Source of the DNA: Akanthomyces muscarius
Lineage: Eukaryota; Ascomycota; Sordariomycetes; Hypocreales; Cordycipitaceae
Assembly (NCBI RefSeq): GCF_028009165.1
Contig: NW_026611618.1
Span: forward strand, 248,001 to 312,000
DNA length: 64,000 nucleotides
Reading direction: 5' to 3'
Below are positions 12,371-24,549 of this stretch, piece by piece. The notes beneath the pieces were generated by a model that was given only the letters and a program-made list of their open reading frames with translations, searched no databases and was not told the origin of the DNA. The translations under genes were made by a program, and so were the position numbers. Position 1 is the first letter of the stretch. Each line of letters opens with the position of its first letter.

Positions 12371-13478
12371 GACACGCGTCTTTAACACCACTTTCTAGAT
12401 GCCGTATAACGAATCTAAAAAACATTATAATAATATAATAAATACACTATTAAATATAAAATTAACTAAATAATCACTTTATAGCTTTAATTCTTAGAAT
12501 ATTATATATAACCCCTATTAGTTATATCTTAAACTAGCTATATATATTTTTAACATCTATAATTTTAATAAAGATAGAATTAGGGTTAGAATTAACTTTC
12601 TTTTATTATTTTTATAGTAATAGCTTCCTTACTATATAGAGTTTTATATTTTCTTATTTTAAGAAGAGTATTTAGGCTTATTAGGTATAAAATTACTTTA
12701 TAATCTTATATTATATTAGCTATAAGATATACTAATTAGTTAAAAGATATATACTATTAGAAAGAAGGTATTAGAGTTAATATATAGTAGTAAGTGTTTT
12801 AACTTCTAGTAGGGCTTCTATAAGTACTAATTTTAGCTTTAAAGAAGGTATTTTTAGTATTATTAGGAGTGGATTAATAAGTAACTTACTTATTAGTAGC
12901 TTTATTATATTAACTAGCTATAAGTTAGCCCTTTACTACCTAATATAAATATTTTAATTTAATAGACTAGCTATTCTAGTAATAGTATAACTTTTAAGAA
13001 AAATTCTTTTTCTAATAGGTAAGGAATTATTATTATTAGGCTAGTTACTAATCTTCTTATAATAATAGGCTTTAATTAAGCTAAATATTACTATATTAAG
13101 AGGTTAAAGAATATAAGAGCTATAAGCTAGTAAGAATAAAAGGTATATATTATAATAATAATATTTATATAAAAATTTTATTATATAATAGCTTTTATAG
13201 CTATTAATAATAAAAAGGCAGTACTAGCCTAAAAGCGGTCTTATTTCTAGAATAAAGATAGCTTATAACTAATAGAGAGTAATTTTATTATTAGTCTAGC
13301 TCTAAGCTATTACTTTAAACTTCTAGCTTTTAAAAGGGCCTAATTTCTTAAGAAACTACTACTCTTAAATACTCTTACTATTAAATAGTACTAGTAGAGT
13401 AAGGCTCTTACTTAGTACTAAGATATACTTAAAGATTATACTCTAATAGTATATTCTAAACTACTTCTTTAAGGTAAT

Positions 13479-13727
13479 TATAAAGGTACTAGGCTTTAGC
13501 CCACTATTATAACTAAGATAGTATAGGTTAAGTATTAGCTAGCTAAGCTTAGGGTTAACTTTATTAAGACCCTAGCTAAACTTTATACTAACTCTATATA
13601 AAACCTAAACTACTATAAAATAAGAAGGGCTTACTATCTTCCTATTTCTTCTCTTTCTTCTCTTTAAGAGAGTTAATAATAATTATAACGCCTATTTATA
13701 GACACCTTAAGGCTAGTTTATAATAAT
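13479..13727 (+). repeat. 5' LTR
   Basis: About 250 bp, near-identical to 20,488-20,737 (for example GGTACTAGGCTTTAGCC and AACGCCTATTTATAGACACC in both), differing mostly by transitions. Contains a CTATATAAAA promoter-like box. Exact edges are approximate. Confidence 0.8.
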
Positions 13728-16700
13728 TAACTCTTTTTACTAAAAGAATATAAAATAGAAGGCTACTTAACTTATAAGGAGCCTTTAAATAAATACTATT
13801 CTCTTTAAGAATAAAATAAAGCACTATAAGAGTAAAATATACTTATATAAGCCTAAATAAGGGTAGTATAGAAATAACTCTAAGCCTTATAGGGTATAAG
13901 GAATTTACCTTATTATACTACTTAGACCCCCCTAATCTAACTAAGAAATAACACCTATACGCCTAAAAGGAAACCTCTCTTACTTAAAGAGAAGTATAAT
14001 AGCGAATTAGATTTATTCTAAGGTTAGAAAAAGGCGATTAAGTATAAACTAGAAATTAATATAGACTTTATTAGCCCTTTAAAGTCCTAGTTTATATATA
14101 TTTAGAATAACTTTAGCTTAATAGCTTAATAAAAAGTTATTATATATTTTAAAAAGAGTAGCTAATATAGTAATACTAATTTATATAATTTCTTTTACTA
14201 TTTAAATAGAGTATTTAATAACTTATACTAATAAGAACTTACTTTAAATAGAATTAGTTAACTATAATAAAGGGAATAAAAGTCTTTCTTTAAGTTTTAT
14301 ATCTATTTTAAGTAATAGTTAGCTTTAATAGGAGGTCTATTATAGGTAGATAAGATTAAGCTAGATAAACTTTATTTTATACTTTTAGATACTATAAGAT
14401 ATCTTACTATTAGCTAAGGGGTTTCTAAAAGTAATTATAATACTACTATATAATAGCTATAATCTCTTATAGTTAACCTAAAATCTTACTAAATTAAAGT
14501 AATATTAAAACTACCCTTAAATAGGAAAAGCTAATATTATATTAATTATAAAAAGGACTTTATTATAATAGGAATTAATATACTCTTAATATTACCCTTA
14601 GTTACTATTTAAAATACCTAAGGGAATTTAGGGTAAAAGTAAGCCTTATAGGTTTTATAAGAAGTTATAAAAGTATAATAAAAATCTAGTACCTATTTTT
14701 AATATAGATAAAATAGATATTATATTAAGAAATATAAGTTTATATAAGCCTTCCTTTTAATAGGTATTAATTAAATAAATACTAACTTAGAACCTAATAA
14801 ATCTACTATAAGCTTAGAAAATAATAAACTTTAAGGAAAAGTCTCCTTTTAAGGTAACTAAAATAGTTAGTTTTAAATAATATACTAAATACTAAGTTAT
14901 AAAATAAGATAGCTTAAAAGTAGGTAGAAAAAAGAATAAACACTTAACCCTTCTTAATACTAGCTATATTAGAGGCTTTTACTTTACTTAATATTCTTAT
15001 AGACTTAGACTATAACTATTATAGAGCTATTTAGGAGGGTATAGCTAAGTAATTATACCTTTAACTTATACCCTTACCTATTAAATAAAATGTTTAACTA
15101 ATAGTAAAGAAAGGCTTTAAGTTTATAGTTTCTTATATAGTATAAGTAAGTATTAATATTAATAGTTAGTCTTTTTTAGTACTATTTTATATTATCCCCT
15201 TATTAGCCTACTTTATTATTTTAGGCCTTTTATAGTTAAAGTACTATAACCTAGTCTTAAATATAAGTATAAACTATATATACCCCTAATTAACCCTAAA
15301 TTAGTAAATATATATACTAAATAAAAGGTTAAAAGTATAAAGATACTCTTTCTTTAATAGATACTAACTTTATAAGGTATTAAAATATAAATATATAAAA
15401 ACTAACTAGAAAGTTCTAATACTTATAATAAGTATCTTTAAAATTAACTCTTTACTATAAAAGTCCTTATCTTTTAGGAAATAGCTTTTAACCTAATATA
15501 AAAAATATACTAATCTATTTTTAAAAGATACTATATTAAGCTTTTTACTAAATTAGCTAGGCTTTAATTATATAATTAATATTAAAAGAAAAGCTAATAA
15601 GATATCTAAATAACTTTTATATAAGTGTCTATATTAAAAATTATATAAATAATTATTAAAGCTATATTAATAACTTATATCCTTACTTAATAAGAACTAG
15701 ATCTATATAAGTTCCTTATTAGCTATAATACCTATCTTACTTATTAAAAAACCTAATAGTAAATAGAGATTTTATATAAACTATAAGGCCTTTAATATAA
15801 TTATAAAAGAAAACTAATATCCTCTCTTACTTATTAAAAAGACCTTATATTTACTCTTAATAGTAAAATAGTTTATTAAGTTAGATATCTAAATAGCTTT
15901 CTATTAACTATATATAGCTTTTAAATCTAAAAAGTATATAGTATTTTATACCTACTTTAGCCTTTTTAAGTAGCTTATATATCTATTTAGGCTTATAAGT
16001 ACTCCTATTAGTTTCTAATATTATATTAACTAGACTTTAAGTAAGATACTTAATAATTTTATATCTATATACTTAGATAATATAATTATCTATAACTTAG
16101 ATATATTTAAAGAATATAAGGAAAAGATTAAGGTAATATTAGATAAGCTAGTAAAAGCTAGACTATTTTTAGATATTAATAAATATAAATTCTTAGTTAT
16201 AAAAGTTAAGTACTTAGGGTTTATAGTAAAGGTAAGGAAATTATTTAAACTAGACTTAAAGAAAATTAAAGCTATATAATAATAAGAGGCCTCTATTAAG
16301 GTATATAAAGTATATAGCTTTTTTAGCTTTATAAACTTTTATAGGGACTTTATTCTTAACTTCTCTTTACTTACTAAACCCTTAATATATCTTACCTATA
16401 AGGGCGTTCTATTTATATAAAGAAGATAAGAAGATAACGCTTTTAAGTAACTTAAGTCTCTATTTCTATCTAATCTCTACCTTACCTTATAAGATCTTAA
16501 CTAAAATATAATTATTAAAATAAATTATTTAAAAATAAGACTTAATAGTTATCTATTATAGGTAGATAATAATAGTATTCTATATTTAGTAGTATACTAT
16601 TCTATTAAACTCTTATTAGCTAAATATAACTATACTATTTATAATAAGGAACTTCTTATTATAATAGTATATCTAAAAGCCTAAAAGGCTAAGTTATAAA

Positions 16701-19700
16701 GATAAGAAAATATATTTATAATCTTTATTAACTATAAAAACCTTAAATACTTTATTAAACTATAAGTTATTTCTAAATAGTAGATATAATAGTTAGAATT
16801 CTTATCTTTATTTTAGTACTAATTATACTATTAACTAGGCCTTTTTATAGCTTACCTTAATACTTTTAGCTACCTTAAATAGTTTAAAGATAGTTTTAAT
16901 TAACTCTTAACTAAGATCTTAAAGCCTATTAATATTATAGTAATTAAATCTAATTATACTTTATCCCTTTTCTTAAATAAAAGTTTAATAACTTTATAGA
17001 AGACTAATTTAAAGGTAGATATATCTTATATAAAAAAGGTAAAAGCTATTTAGAAAAGAGTTTACTCCTTTCTATTTAAAGTAAATTATAAGGAGTAAAT
17101 AATAGACTATACTATTTTAGTATATAAGACACTTTAATTCTATAACTATATATAAGTACCTAGTTAAGAGCCCTTAATAACTATACTTATTAAACACACT
17201 TATATATTTAATATAGTAGTATACTTAAAGTAGAATAGTATATTCTAGATACTAATTTATAATTATTATTAACTAGGATTATTATAAGATATAGTATATT
17301 ATATTAGGAATTACTTTTATTATAGTATATATAAGTTAAAGTAACTATATTAAGGCCTTTTATAGTCTATCTTAACTATAAATTAATATTAAAAGTAAAT
17401 CTTAGTTAATTTTATAATAGATCTATTAAATAAAAGACTAGAATAACTATATTTCTTTATAGATATTATAAACTACTTATTAAAATATATCTAGTTAGAA
17501 GCTATAATATTAATAAGTATTAAAATATATATAAAATAATTCCTCTATATATAATAGTATTTTTATAGTTTTTTAAACTAACTTATTAATAATTATAAAT
17601 TAAATTAGGTTAGTTAGTTTTAAAGAATATTATATTATCTATTAGGTATATTATAACTCTTATTTACTACTTACTATCTTTAAATAAATAGTAATATAAA
17701 ATATACTAACTAAAAAGTATAGATAGTCTTAAAAGTACTTATTTTCTACTTATAATATAACTAGTTATAATAACTTCTTATAGTATAATATACCCTTAAT
17801 AATAAGGACTTAAGTGTTATAAGTTTTAGCTTAAATTTCTTTTTATATAAATATAATACTAAAATAGTCTAACTATACCTAAATAACCTATACCTATTAA
17901 ATAAGATACTAGTAGGCTATATCTAATAGTTCTTATAATATATTAAGGATAGTAATAACCTAATATAGTTTACTATTACTTATATATAATAATAGTAAAA
18001 AGAAGTGTCTAACTAAAACTAGTATCTAATAGAAAAATTCTAGATTAGTAATTAGGTATAGCTATCTTTATATAATATTATAACTAACTATCTTAATAAA
18101 AAGCTTAACTAAGTCTACTCTAAATACTATATTATAACTACTTTAAGTTTATTAATAGTAATATTAGACCTACTTAAAAGCCTCTATAAGACATTTTATA
18201 TTAACCTAGTTAAATAGATAGTAGTAGACCCCTTATTATCTTAAGTATAAAATAATTAGGCGTTTAAACTAATCTTAGTTAATAATAAACTAAGAGATAA
18301 CTAATACTTAGAATAGGTTATTAAAGAGGTTCTTTATATTTATAACACTAAAAGTTAGGGTAAAAAAAGGGAAGTCTTAGTAAAATAGGTAGGCTTTTAG
18401 GACCTAATATAAAAGCTATTTAACGCCTTATAGAACACTTTAGTACTAACTATATTTAAAGCCTATTAGGGCGAAACTAATAGATATAATAGTATATAAT
18501 AAATATACTATAATAGGCTATAATAGGTAGGTAAAATATAATAATTAGAGGATATATAGGTATAAATAGTAAGAAATAATTAATATTATAATATTTTAAA
18601 AGGGGGGCTACTTTATAGACTTATAGCTTTATTAATACTATACTTTAGCCTTTTTACTATTTAATCTAAACCTATAATAGTAAAAACTAATATAAGAAAA
18701 AATAATTATAAAAGATTCTTTAAACTTTAAGTTAGTTTATTTAGTATATATACTAATAGTAATATAAAAATTAATTACCCTAATAGGTACCCTAATTAGA
18801 AACTACTATTCTATTTTCTCCTTAAATAGGACCTTATTTAATTCTTTAAGGTACTTATTAAGGTTTATATTTTTAATATTATAGGTTTAGTTAGAATAGT
18901 AGTAATTATATAGGCAGTTAGATAAATAGTAAAAGGAATAATAGTAGTAATTAGAATAGTAATAACTAAAATGCCTATTAGAAGGTAATTAGGAATAAGA
19001 CTTATAATAGTAATATAAGGAGTAGGAGTTATATAAATTATACTTATACTAACTTAGAAGGTAATAAGAGGGTGTTAATAAGAGTATAAGAGTAGTTAGG
19101 TATATAAAGGTAGCTATTAATAATATATTTATATATATATTCTCTTTATTATAATATATATTATACTTATTTTAGATATAAGTATAAAAATATAAGGTTT
19201 CCTAAAAGTATAATTAGATTAATAGTAGTTTTATAATAAGATAGACTATATTAAGATAAGAAAGAAAGAGGGTTTTTAGAAATATATACTATAAGTATTT
19301 AGATATTCTAACTAAACTAATTAAAAGTATTAATAGTACTAATAATATTAGTTTAATTAGTATAGTTTTTACCTAAAAAACTAATAAAGAGTACTACCTA
19401 TAATAAGGTAGTAATAGTGCCCTTACTAATACTAAGACTAAAATAATAGAGAGTAAAAGTATCTTAAATAAAGATAGGGTAGAGTATAGTAATATTTAAG
19501 GTATTATAATATTATTAGATAAGGTATACTATAATAGGCTATAAGATAGCCTTTTTAGAGCCCTTCTCTTTTAACTTACTTATAGTAAGAGTCTTTATAG
19601 TCTTATTAGAGTTATAAATCTACTATATATTATAGATAAGGTAGTATAAAGTAAAGTTTATTATAAAAATAATAAAGGCCTATTTATAGGTTTAATATCT

Positions 19701-20487
19701 ACTATTATAAGATATATAGGTATTTTTAGGCTCTAGCTAGTAGTTAAGTATACTATTATTAATAGCGCTTTTAAGATAGGTTAGGTAAGGTATATTAAGT
19801 TTATTATCTAAAATAAATTTATTACTATTAGAGTTACTCTCTATAATAAAGCTAGCTAGGGAATATTAGGGGTGATAATACCTAGCGTTTAGGTTATAGC
19901 TATTTCTACTAAAAAAAGAGAGAGGGGGAGGTATAGTAGTAATAGATATATTATTAAGTCTAAGATAAAGATATAGTAATATATAAAGAAAGTTATTAAG
20001 TTTAAAAGGGTATATAGTAAGATATAATAGGAATATTATTAAAGTAAAAAGGAAATAAAGTAATATAAGTATAGTACTATAAGGAAATAAAATAGTTAAT
20101 AGAGAAAAAAAAGGAAAATACTATTAGGCGTTATAATAAAGACCTTATTATTATAAATATTTCCTTTAAAAAGGTATAGTCTTTTTATTATATAGTTTAC
20201 CTTTTTATAATTATTTTACTTTAATTATACTTAAAGCACCTAAATAGCACTATATATTATATAATAGTTTATAATAAAGGCCTAATTAGATACTTAAAGG
20301 AGTAGGTAGGGCCTAACTATAACTATATAATTACTAACTACTACCTACTAACCCCTAACTAATAGTAATATATAGCCCTACTAGAGTTATATTTTTTTAT
20401 ACTATACTTAGGGAGCTTAAAAATAATATATACTAAAAAAAAAAAACGTTTTTACTACTTAGTAGGGAGGGATAGATAAGGGGGGTA

Positions 20488-20737
20488 TATAAAGGTACTA
20501 GGCTTTAGCCTACTATTATAACTAAGATAGTATAGGTTAAGTGTTAGCTAGCTAAACTTAGGGTTAACTTTACTAAGACCTTAACTAAACTCTATACTAA
20601 CTCTATATAAAACCTAGACTATTATAAAACAGGAAAGGCTTACTATCTTCCTATTTCTTCTCCTTCTTCTCTTTAAGAGAGTTAATAATAATTATAACGC
20701 CTATTTATAGACACCCTAGGGCTAGTCTATAATAGTA
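20488..20737 (+). repeat. 3' LTR
   Basis: Direct repeat of the 13,479-13,727 copy, 7.0 kb away. It retains slightly more C (for example GACACCCTAGG against GACACCTTAAG), so the two copies decayed independently. Confidence 0.8.
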
Positions 20738-21383
20738 ATTCTCTTCTATAATAACCCTAGTACTAGGCTATTCTCTTAGAGACCTATTATAAGCCTAGTC
20801 TTATTTATATTATATTAGTTACTTAAAAGTATCTTATTAATAACACTAATTATTAAAAGCTTAAAAAAACTCTATATAATATAAGTTAAGGTGTTATTAG
20901 CCCTTTTAAAATTAAGTCTTTTACCTTTTAAGGTCTTAATTTCTAGGTTTCTTTTAATAAAGCCCTATATCTAGTTCTTACTAACTAGTTCTATATTACT
21001 ATTAACTCTAGCTAACTCACCTACTATCTACTAGATCTACTTATAGGTTAGCGGGTTGCTTAAAGTGTCCTAAATTAATATCTAGCCTCTTAAATCTACT
21101 TCTTATATTAATAGAAGCTTTTATATGCCCTTAAAGGCCTCTTTATATAATATTCTGCCCTTTAATTATTCTTATATTATTAACTATAGTACCTCTTACT
21201 ACTATATAGTAATATAGAGTTTTATACCGCTAATTACGTCCTAAATAGCATTTTAAAGGGCCTATTTAGTATATTTAAGAGGTATTATTATATATATAAA
21301 ATTTAATATTAAGATAATTATAATTATACGAGAAAACACGGTTCTAGTAATATAGGTTTAGTGTTAAAGTGGGTGGAATGATA

Positions 21384-21429
21384 GCGCCGAGATGTGGGTA
21401 GGGCTAAGAAGTGGGTGGCCGACGTTAGT
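21384..21429 (-). repeat. Right terminal inverted repeat
   Basis: 46-bp perfect inverse copy of 12325-12370. AAGTGGGTGG occurs both inside it and again about 40 bp further in. The DNA to its right stays AT-rich to about 21,780, so the element edge and the end of RIP-affected DNA do not coincide here. Confidence 0.85.
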
Positions 21430-22694
21430 TACTAGAAATTATAAGCACACAAAAACGCCATTCCTAGCCGTTACTTTTCTATAGCTACGACTCACCTCTA
21501 TGAAATATTATATACGCAGTATAGTAAACCTCCTATTAATAAGTATATCCTATAAGTATTCTAATACTTAAGCTAGTAGCCTAATAGTATAATAAGATCT
21601 TTATTACTTATTAACTATAATAAGTTAACTTATAATACTACTTAAATATACTACCTTATAGTCTAAAGCCTAACTTACTCTTTAAATAATAAACCTACTA
21701 TAACTTAATAAATAAGCTATTATTATATATAGATAAACTATAGAGATACCTATCTCAGAGTAGTTAGCGCGTCTATAAATTAGTACACTAAACCCCTAAA
21801 AGTCGAACTTAGGATAGCAACATGTAAACGTTCCCTATAATGTCAGCCACAAAGTGCAATAGTTCCTGGCTTGCACATTGCCATGGCCATTTCCATGCAG
21901 AGAAATGGAGCTCAACAAACTCATGTTAGTCACTGCCAAGAATATAGCAGAGGCGATACCCCGGTGCCCGCTTGCCGTTGTGCCGTGCTATGGTGCCTGG
22001 CCGAACCGACTCATCGGCCGAAAATGAAGTAACGTTAGTCGCCGCTTTTACGCTCAGTGCCTTTAGCCTACAACGGTAATTCGTCACGCGAGGGGCGTAG
22101 CCGTTGTCGAATAGGCAGTCATATCGCATGTACTTGCCCTATACTACAGAGGCTACTAACAACGACTTGCATCTGTGACGGCGAAATCCGCATCTCAGTT
22201 CGATGCTGTCGCCATTCACTCACAGCGCTGTTGATTCCACCCAGTGGCTGAAGCTGAACTGCATTCAATGTCATGGACACCGTCAACTCCTCGCTTAGAT
22301 AACTTTTGCTCGCTTTTCCCATCTTGATAAAATTCTAATAGAGAATTGAGAGCCCATTATCTAGAATCTCCTGTGACTTATCGAATAAAGAATAAAAGCT
22401 TCAGATGAGCACCCTGCATGTACTAGGTAGATCAATCACAACTTCCGCAGTCTGTGGCGCCTCCAATCGGATTGCCTCCAGTCACCTGATGTCTCGGGTG
22501 CCTGCTTCACACGCCAGAGGAGGGGTAGCATTAATTCACCGCGGCTTCCATGGCAAGTGAAGAACAAGTCAAGAAAGGGAAATTCACAAGTCACATATGA
22601 TGATCCAACCTTGAATCTTCTTATACGTTGTTATCCAGATCTTGCGTACAAGATCTTCATCCATCCATCCATCATCATAACTCATGTCGACGCG
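21430..22694. other. Intergenic flank: RIP-affected tail then normal sequence
   Basis: 21,430-21,780 is AT-rich with few CpA or TpG; base composition returns to normal near 21,800. A tRNA-like stretch sits at 21,750-21,817. The rest has only short open frames without recognisable products and presumably holds the promoter of the zinc-finger gene. Confidence 0.6.
21750..21817 (+). other. tRNA-like remnant
   Basis: The A-box-like AGTAGTTAGCGCGTCT follows CTATCTC, which can pair with the terminal AGGATAG (six of seven). CCTAA and TTAGG can form a T-stem around GTCGAAC. The anticodon arm is not convincing and the total is only 68 nt, so a decayed tRNA or tRNA-derived repeat is more likely than a working gene. 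Confidence 0.25.
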
Positions 22695-23909
22695 ATGTTT
22701 TCCTGCGACGTTTGCAGCTTTTTCTTTGAGACAAAACAAGCCGCAAAGCAGCACAAAAAGGCAACAAAGCACTGCGTCTGTCCGCACTGCGACAAACCGC
22801 TAGCCTCCTCTCACGGCCTCCAAGCTCACATTGATGCCGTTCACCAGTACGAGTGCCCGCAGTGTCCGGCCGTTTTGGCTGAAAAGAGACTCTTGACAAA
22901 CCACCAAAAGTCCCAAGGACACTGCTACTGCGGCGATTGCAACAAGACGTTCGGTACTGTCCACGGATTCAATGCTCACTTGCAGAGTTCACGACACTCG
23001 ACCGAGTTCCGCTGCTGCGACTGCGACCGCGAGTTCAACAGCACCAGCGCTTTGGAACAGCACCTTCGTGACAAGGTCCATCGGCGTCCATCTGCCTCGA
23101 CGAGACTCAAATCTAGCAGCGATAACACCAACGACATTGGTGCGGCTTCAGGTCTGCAGTGCACAAAGTGTGCGCGTGAATTTGCGTCCGAGCACGCATT
23201 GTCGCAGCACCTAGCCTCACTCGCTCATCGGCCACTCGGCGAGTTTGCCTGCTTCGCAGGTTCGTCATGCGCAGCAAAGTTTACCGGTCCCTCGGCCGTA
23301 CTTCACCATCTCGAAAGCGGTGCGTGCCCATCGGGCATGGATCGTGACCAGATGCGCGCTCTGATCATGAAACACGACGTCGACAGGCTCGTCACGCGGC
23401 TGCCGGCGATCGATGACAACGTCCCCATCACGGCCAGCTCAGACGAGGATTCCCTTCTCGTACGCAAGTTATCAAACCTCTCTATAAGCCCTGCAGCGGG
23501 TAGCTGCTTGACTCCCGCAAGCAGCACTCCAACAAGTGGCTGCTTCACCCCCGCTAGCGATAGCCTCTCAGACTGGACCGCGCTCATCGCCCGGTCGTCG
23601 ACTCATCGCTGCCCCTTCTGCCAACCCGAGCGTCGCCCGTTCCGAGATGCAGCAGCTCTGCGACAGCACATTGGGTCAGCAGCTCACAGCGAGCCGTTCA
23701 TCTACTGCCCCAGCTCAGTATCCGGCGGCAAGCATGGACTCACAACGGCCATGCGGACGTTCAACACCGTGGCTGGGCTGGCGCAGCACCTGGAGAGCGG
23801 CGCGTGTGTAGGTGACGTGGACAGTTTCTGGGAGGCAGTAAAGTACCTGGAGACGCGCTTCCAGGAGATGGGCATGCAGCTCAGGCTGGTTCAAGATGGC
23901 AAGGTGTAG
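22695..23909 (+). CDS. Multi-C2H2 zinc-finger protein
   Basis: Intronless, 404 residues from the first ATG; the frame is open further upstream but without an ATG. At least six tandem C2H2 units fill residues 1 to about 185 (CDVCxFFF, CPHCDKPL, CPQCPAVL, CGDCNKTF, CCDCDREF, CTKCAREF, each with a paired His). A looser unit follows (CFAGSSCAAKF), then a Ser/Thr-rich linker of about 80 residues with repeated TPAS, and a last finger (CPFCQ...HIGSAAH) with a short helical tail. Spacing between fingers lacks the TGEKP linker of classical DNA-binding arrays, so RNA or protein binding is as likely as DNA binding. Ascomycetes carry similar uncharacterised proteins; no specific function is assigned. Confidence 0.88.
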   Translation: MFSCDVCSFFFETKQAAKQHKKATKHCVCPHCDKPLASSHGLQAHIDAVHQYECPQCPAVLAEKRLLTNHQKSQGHCYCGDCNKTFGTVHGFNAHLQSSRHSTEFRCCDCDREFNSTSALEQHLRDKVHRRPSASTRLKSSSDNTNDIGAASGLQCTKCAREFASEHALSQHLASLAHRPLGEFACFAGSSCAAKFTGPSAVLHHLESGACPSGMDRDQMRALIMKHDVDRLVTRLPAIDDNVPITASSDEDSLLVRKLSNLSISPAAGSCLTPASSTPTSGCFTPASDSLSDWTALIARSSTHRCPFCQPERRPFRDAAALRQHIGSAAHSEPFIYCPSSVSGGKHGLTTAMRTFNTVAGLAQHLESGACVGDVDSFWEAVKYLETRFQEMGMQLRLVQDGKV

Positions 23910-24549
23910 CAACATCAGACCTTGAAGGCATTTTTCCGAGGCTGATTTAGATGGGACTTGGAGAGCGCGAGATTTTGCTAATTGGACGGTGGAGAAGGCA
24001 TTGTATTTCACATGGATTGTCACAGAGAAGCGCTCTACACATGCGGCAAAGCTGTCAGAATGCAGGATGAATATTACGGAGCAACACATTAGCGAGCTAC
24101 ATAGTCAGACGCAATACAGTACGAAATAAATGGACAAGACTACCCTCGTTCAACTATGAAATTCCATTTAATTCAAAGGATGACGTATTTTGGAGTTGTG
24201 TATAGCAAAAGATCAGTACATCATCGACAAGTAAGCCCATGCGTGGCACAGTAGGAAAACCACGAGGGTGGCTTGCTGAAGCTCCCGTCTATATTTCGCA
24301 ACGGGTCACTTTTTCGATCCTCATGGTCGATATAGTTTGGTTTTCACGGCAATCTTCGCCAGTTCAGAGCCAACCAGCCACTTTCGTAGAGTCAGAGAAT
24401 TCGCAGATGAAGGCACCACAATTTTAAAATGTTTGTGTTAATTTAATCTAATAATTTCATGTACAGCTGCATCCATTTACAGACTCCTAAAATGTCATCC
24501 TAGCGCCAATATGTATACAAAGAATTCCGACATGACTTCTCCCTCTCGG
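23910..24549. other. Convergent intergenic region
   Basis: 640 bp between the zinc-finger gene and the 3' end of the STU1-type gene. Only short open frames; no RNA gene or repeat seen. Confidence 0.6.

Larger units (their letters stand above)
13479..20737 (+). mobile_element. Degenerate Ty3/gypsy-type LTR retrotransposon, RIP-mutated
   Basis: About 7.3 kb between two direct repeats of some 250 bp. Although riddled with stops, one + frame still shows reverse transcriptase landmarks in order: a residue of the MPFGL(T)xAPxxFQ block near 15,962-16,030 (reads LFRLISTPISF), the catalytic YLDD box now YLDN at 16,070-16,081 followed by IIIYN, then VKYLGFIV at 16,205 and SFINFYRDF near 16,325. All share the same reading phase, so the ancestral pol ran left to right. 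Protease, RNase H and integrase must lie around these blocks but were not resolved. The element is dead: transitions have removed essentially all coding capacity. Confidence 0.85.
12325..21429. mobile_element. 9.1 kb element bounded by 46-bp perfect inverted repeats with RIP-saturated interior
   Basis: The two ends are identical inverted copies (12325-12370 and 21384-21429). A second block (CTTTAACAC at 12381-12389, GTGTTAAAG at 21361-21369) extends the symmetry. Between them CpA, TpG and CpG are nearly absent over some 8.9 kb and stops occur in all frames, the known signature of RIP. A Ty3/gypsy-type element occupies 13,479-20,737; about 1.1 kb on its left and 0.65 kb on its right are also AT-rich but unidentified. 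The structure fits a TIR DNA transposon invaded by a retroelement, but no transposase is recognisable and no clean target-site duplication is visible. Confidence 0.5.

Noticed and set aside
12541..21300. Possible CRISPR-like or tandem array in the AT-rich block
   Set aside because: Repetitive look comes from RIP lowering sequence complexity; apart from the LTRs and termini there is no regular unit or spacing.
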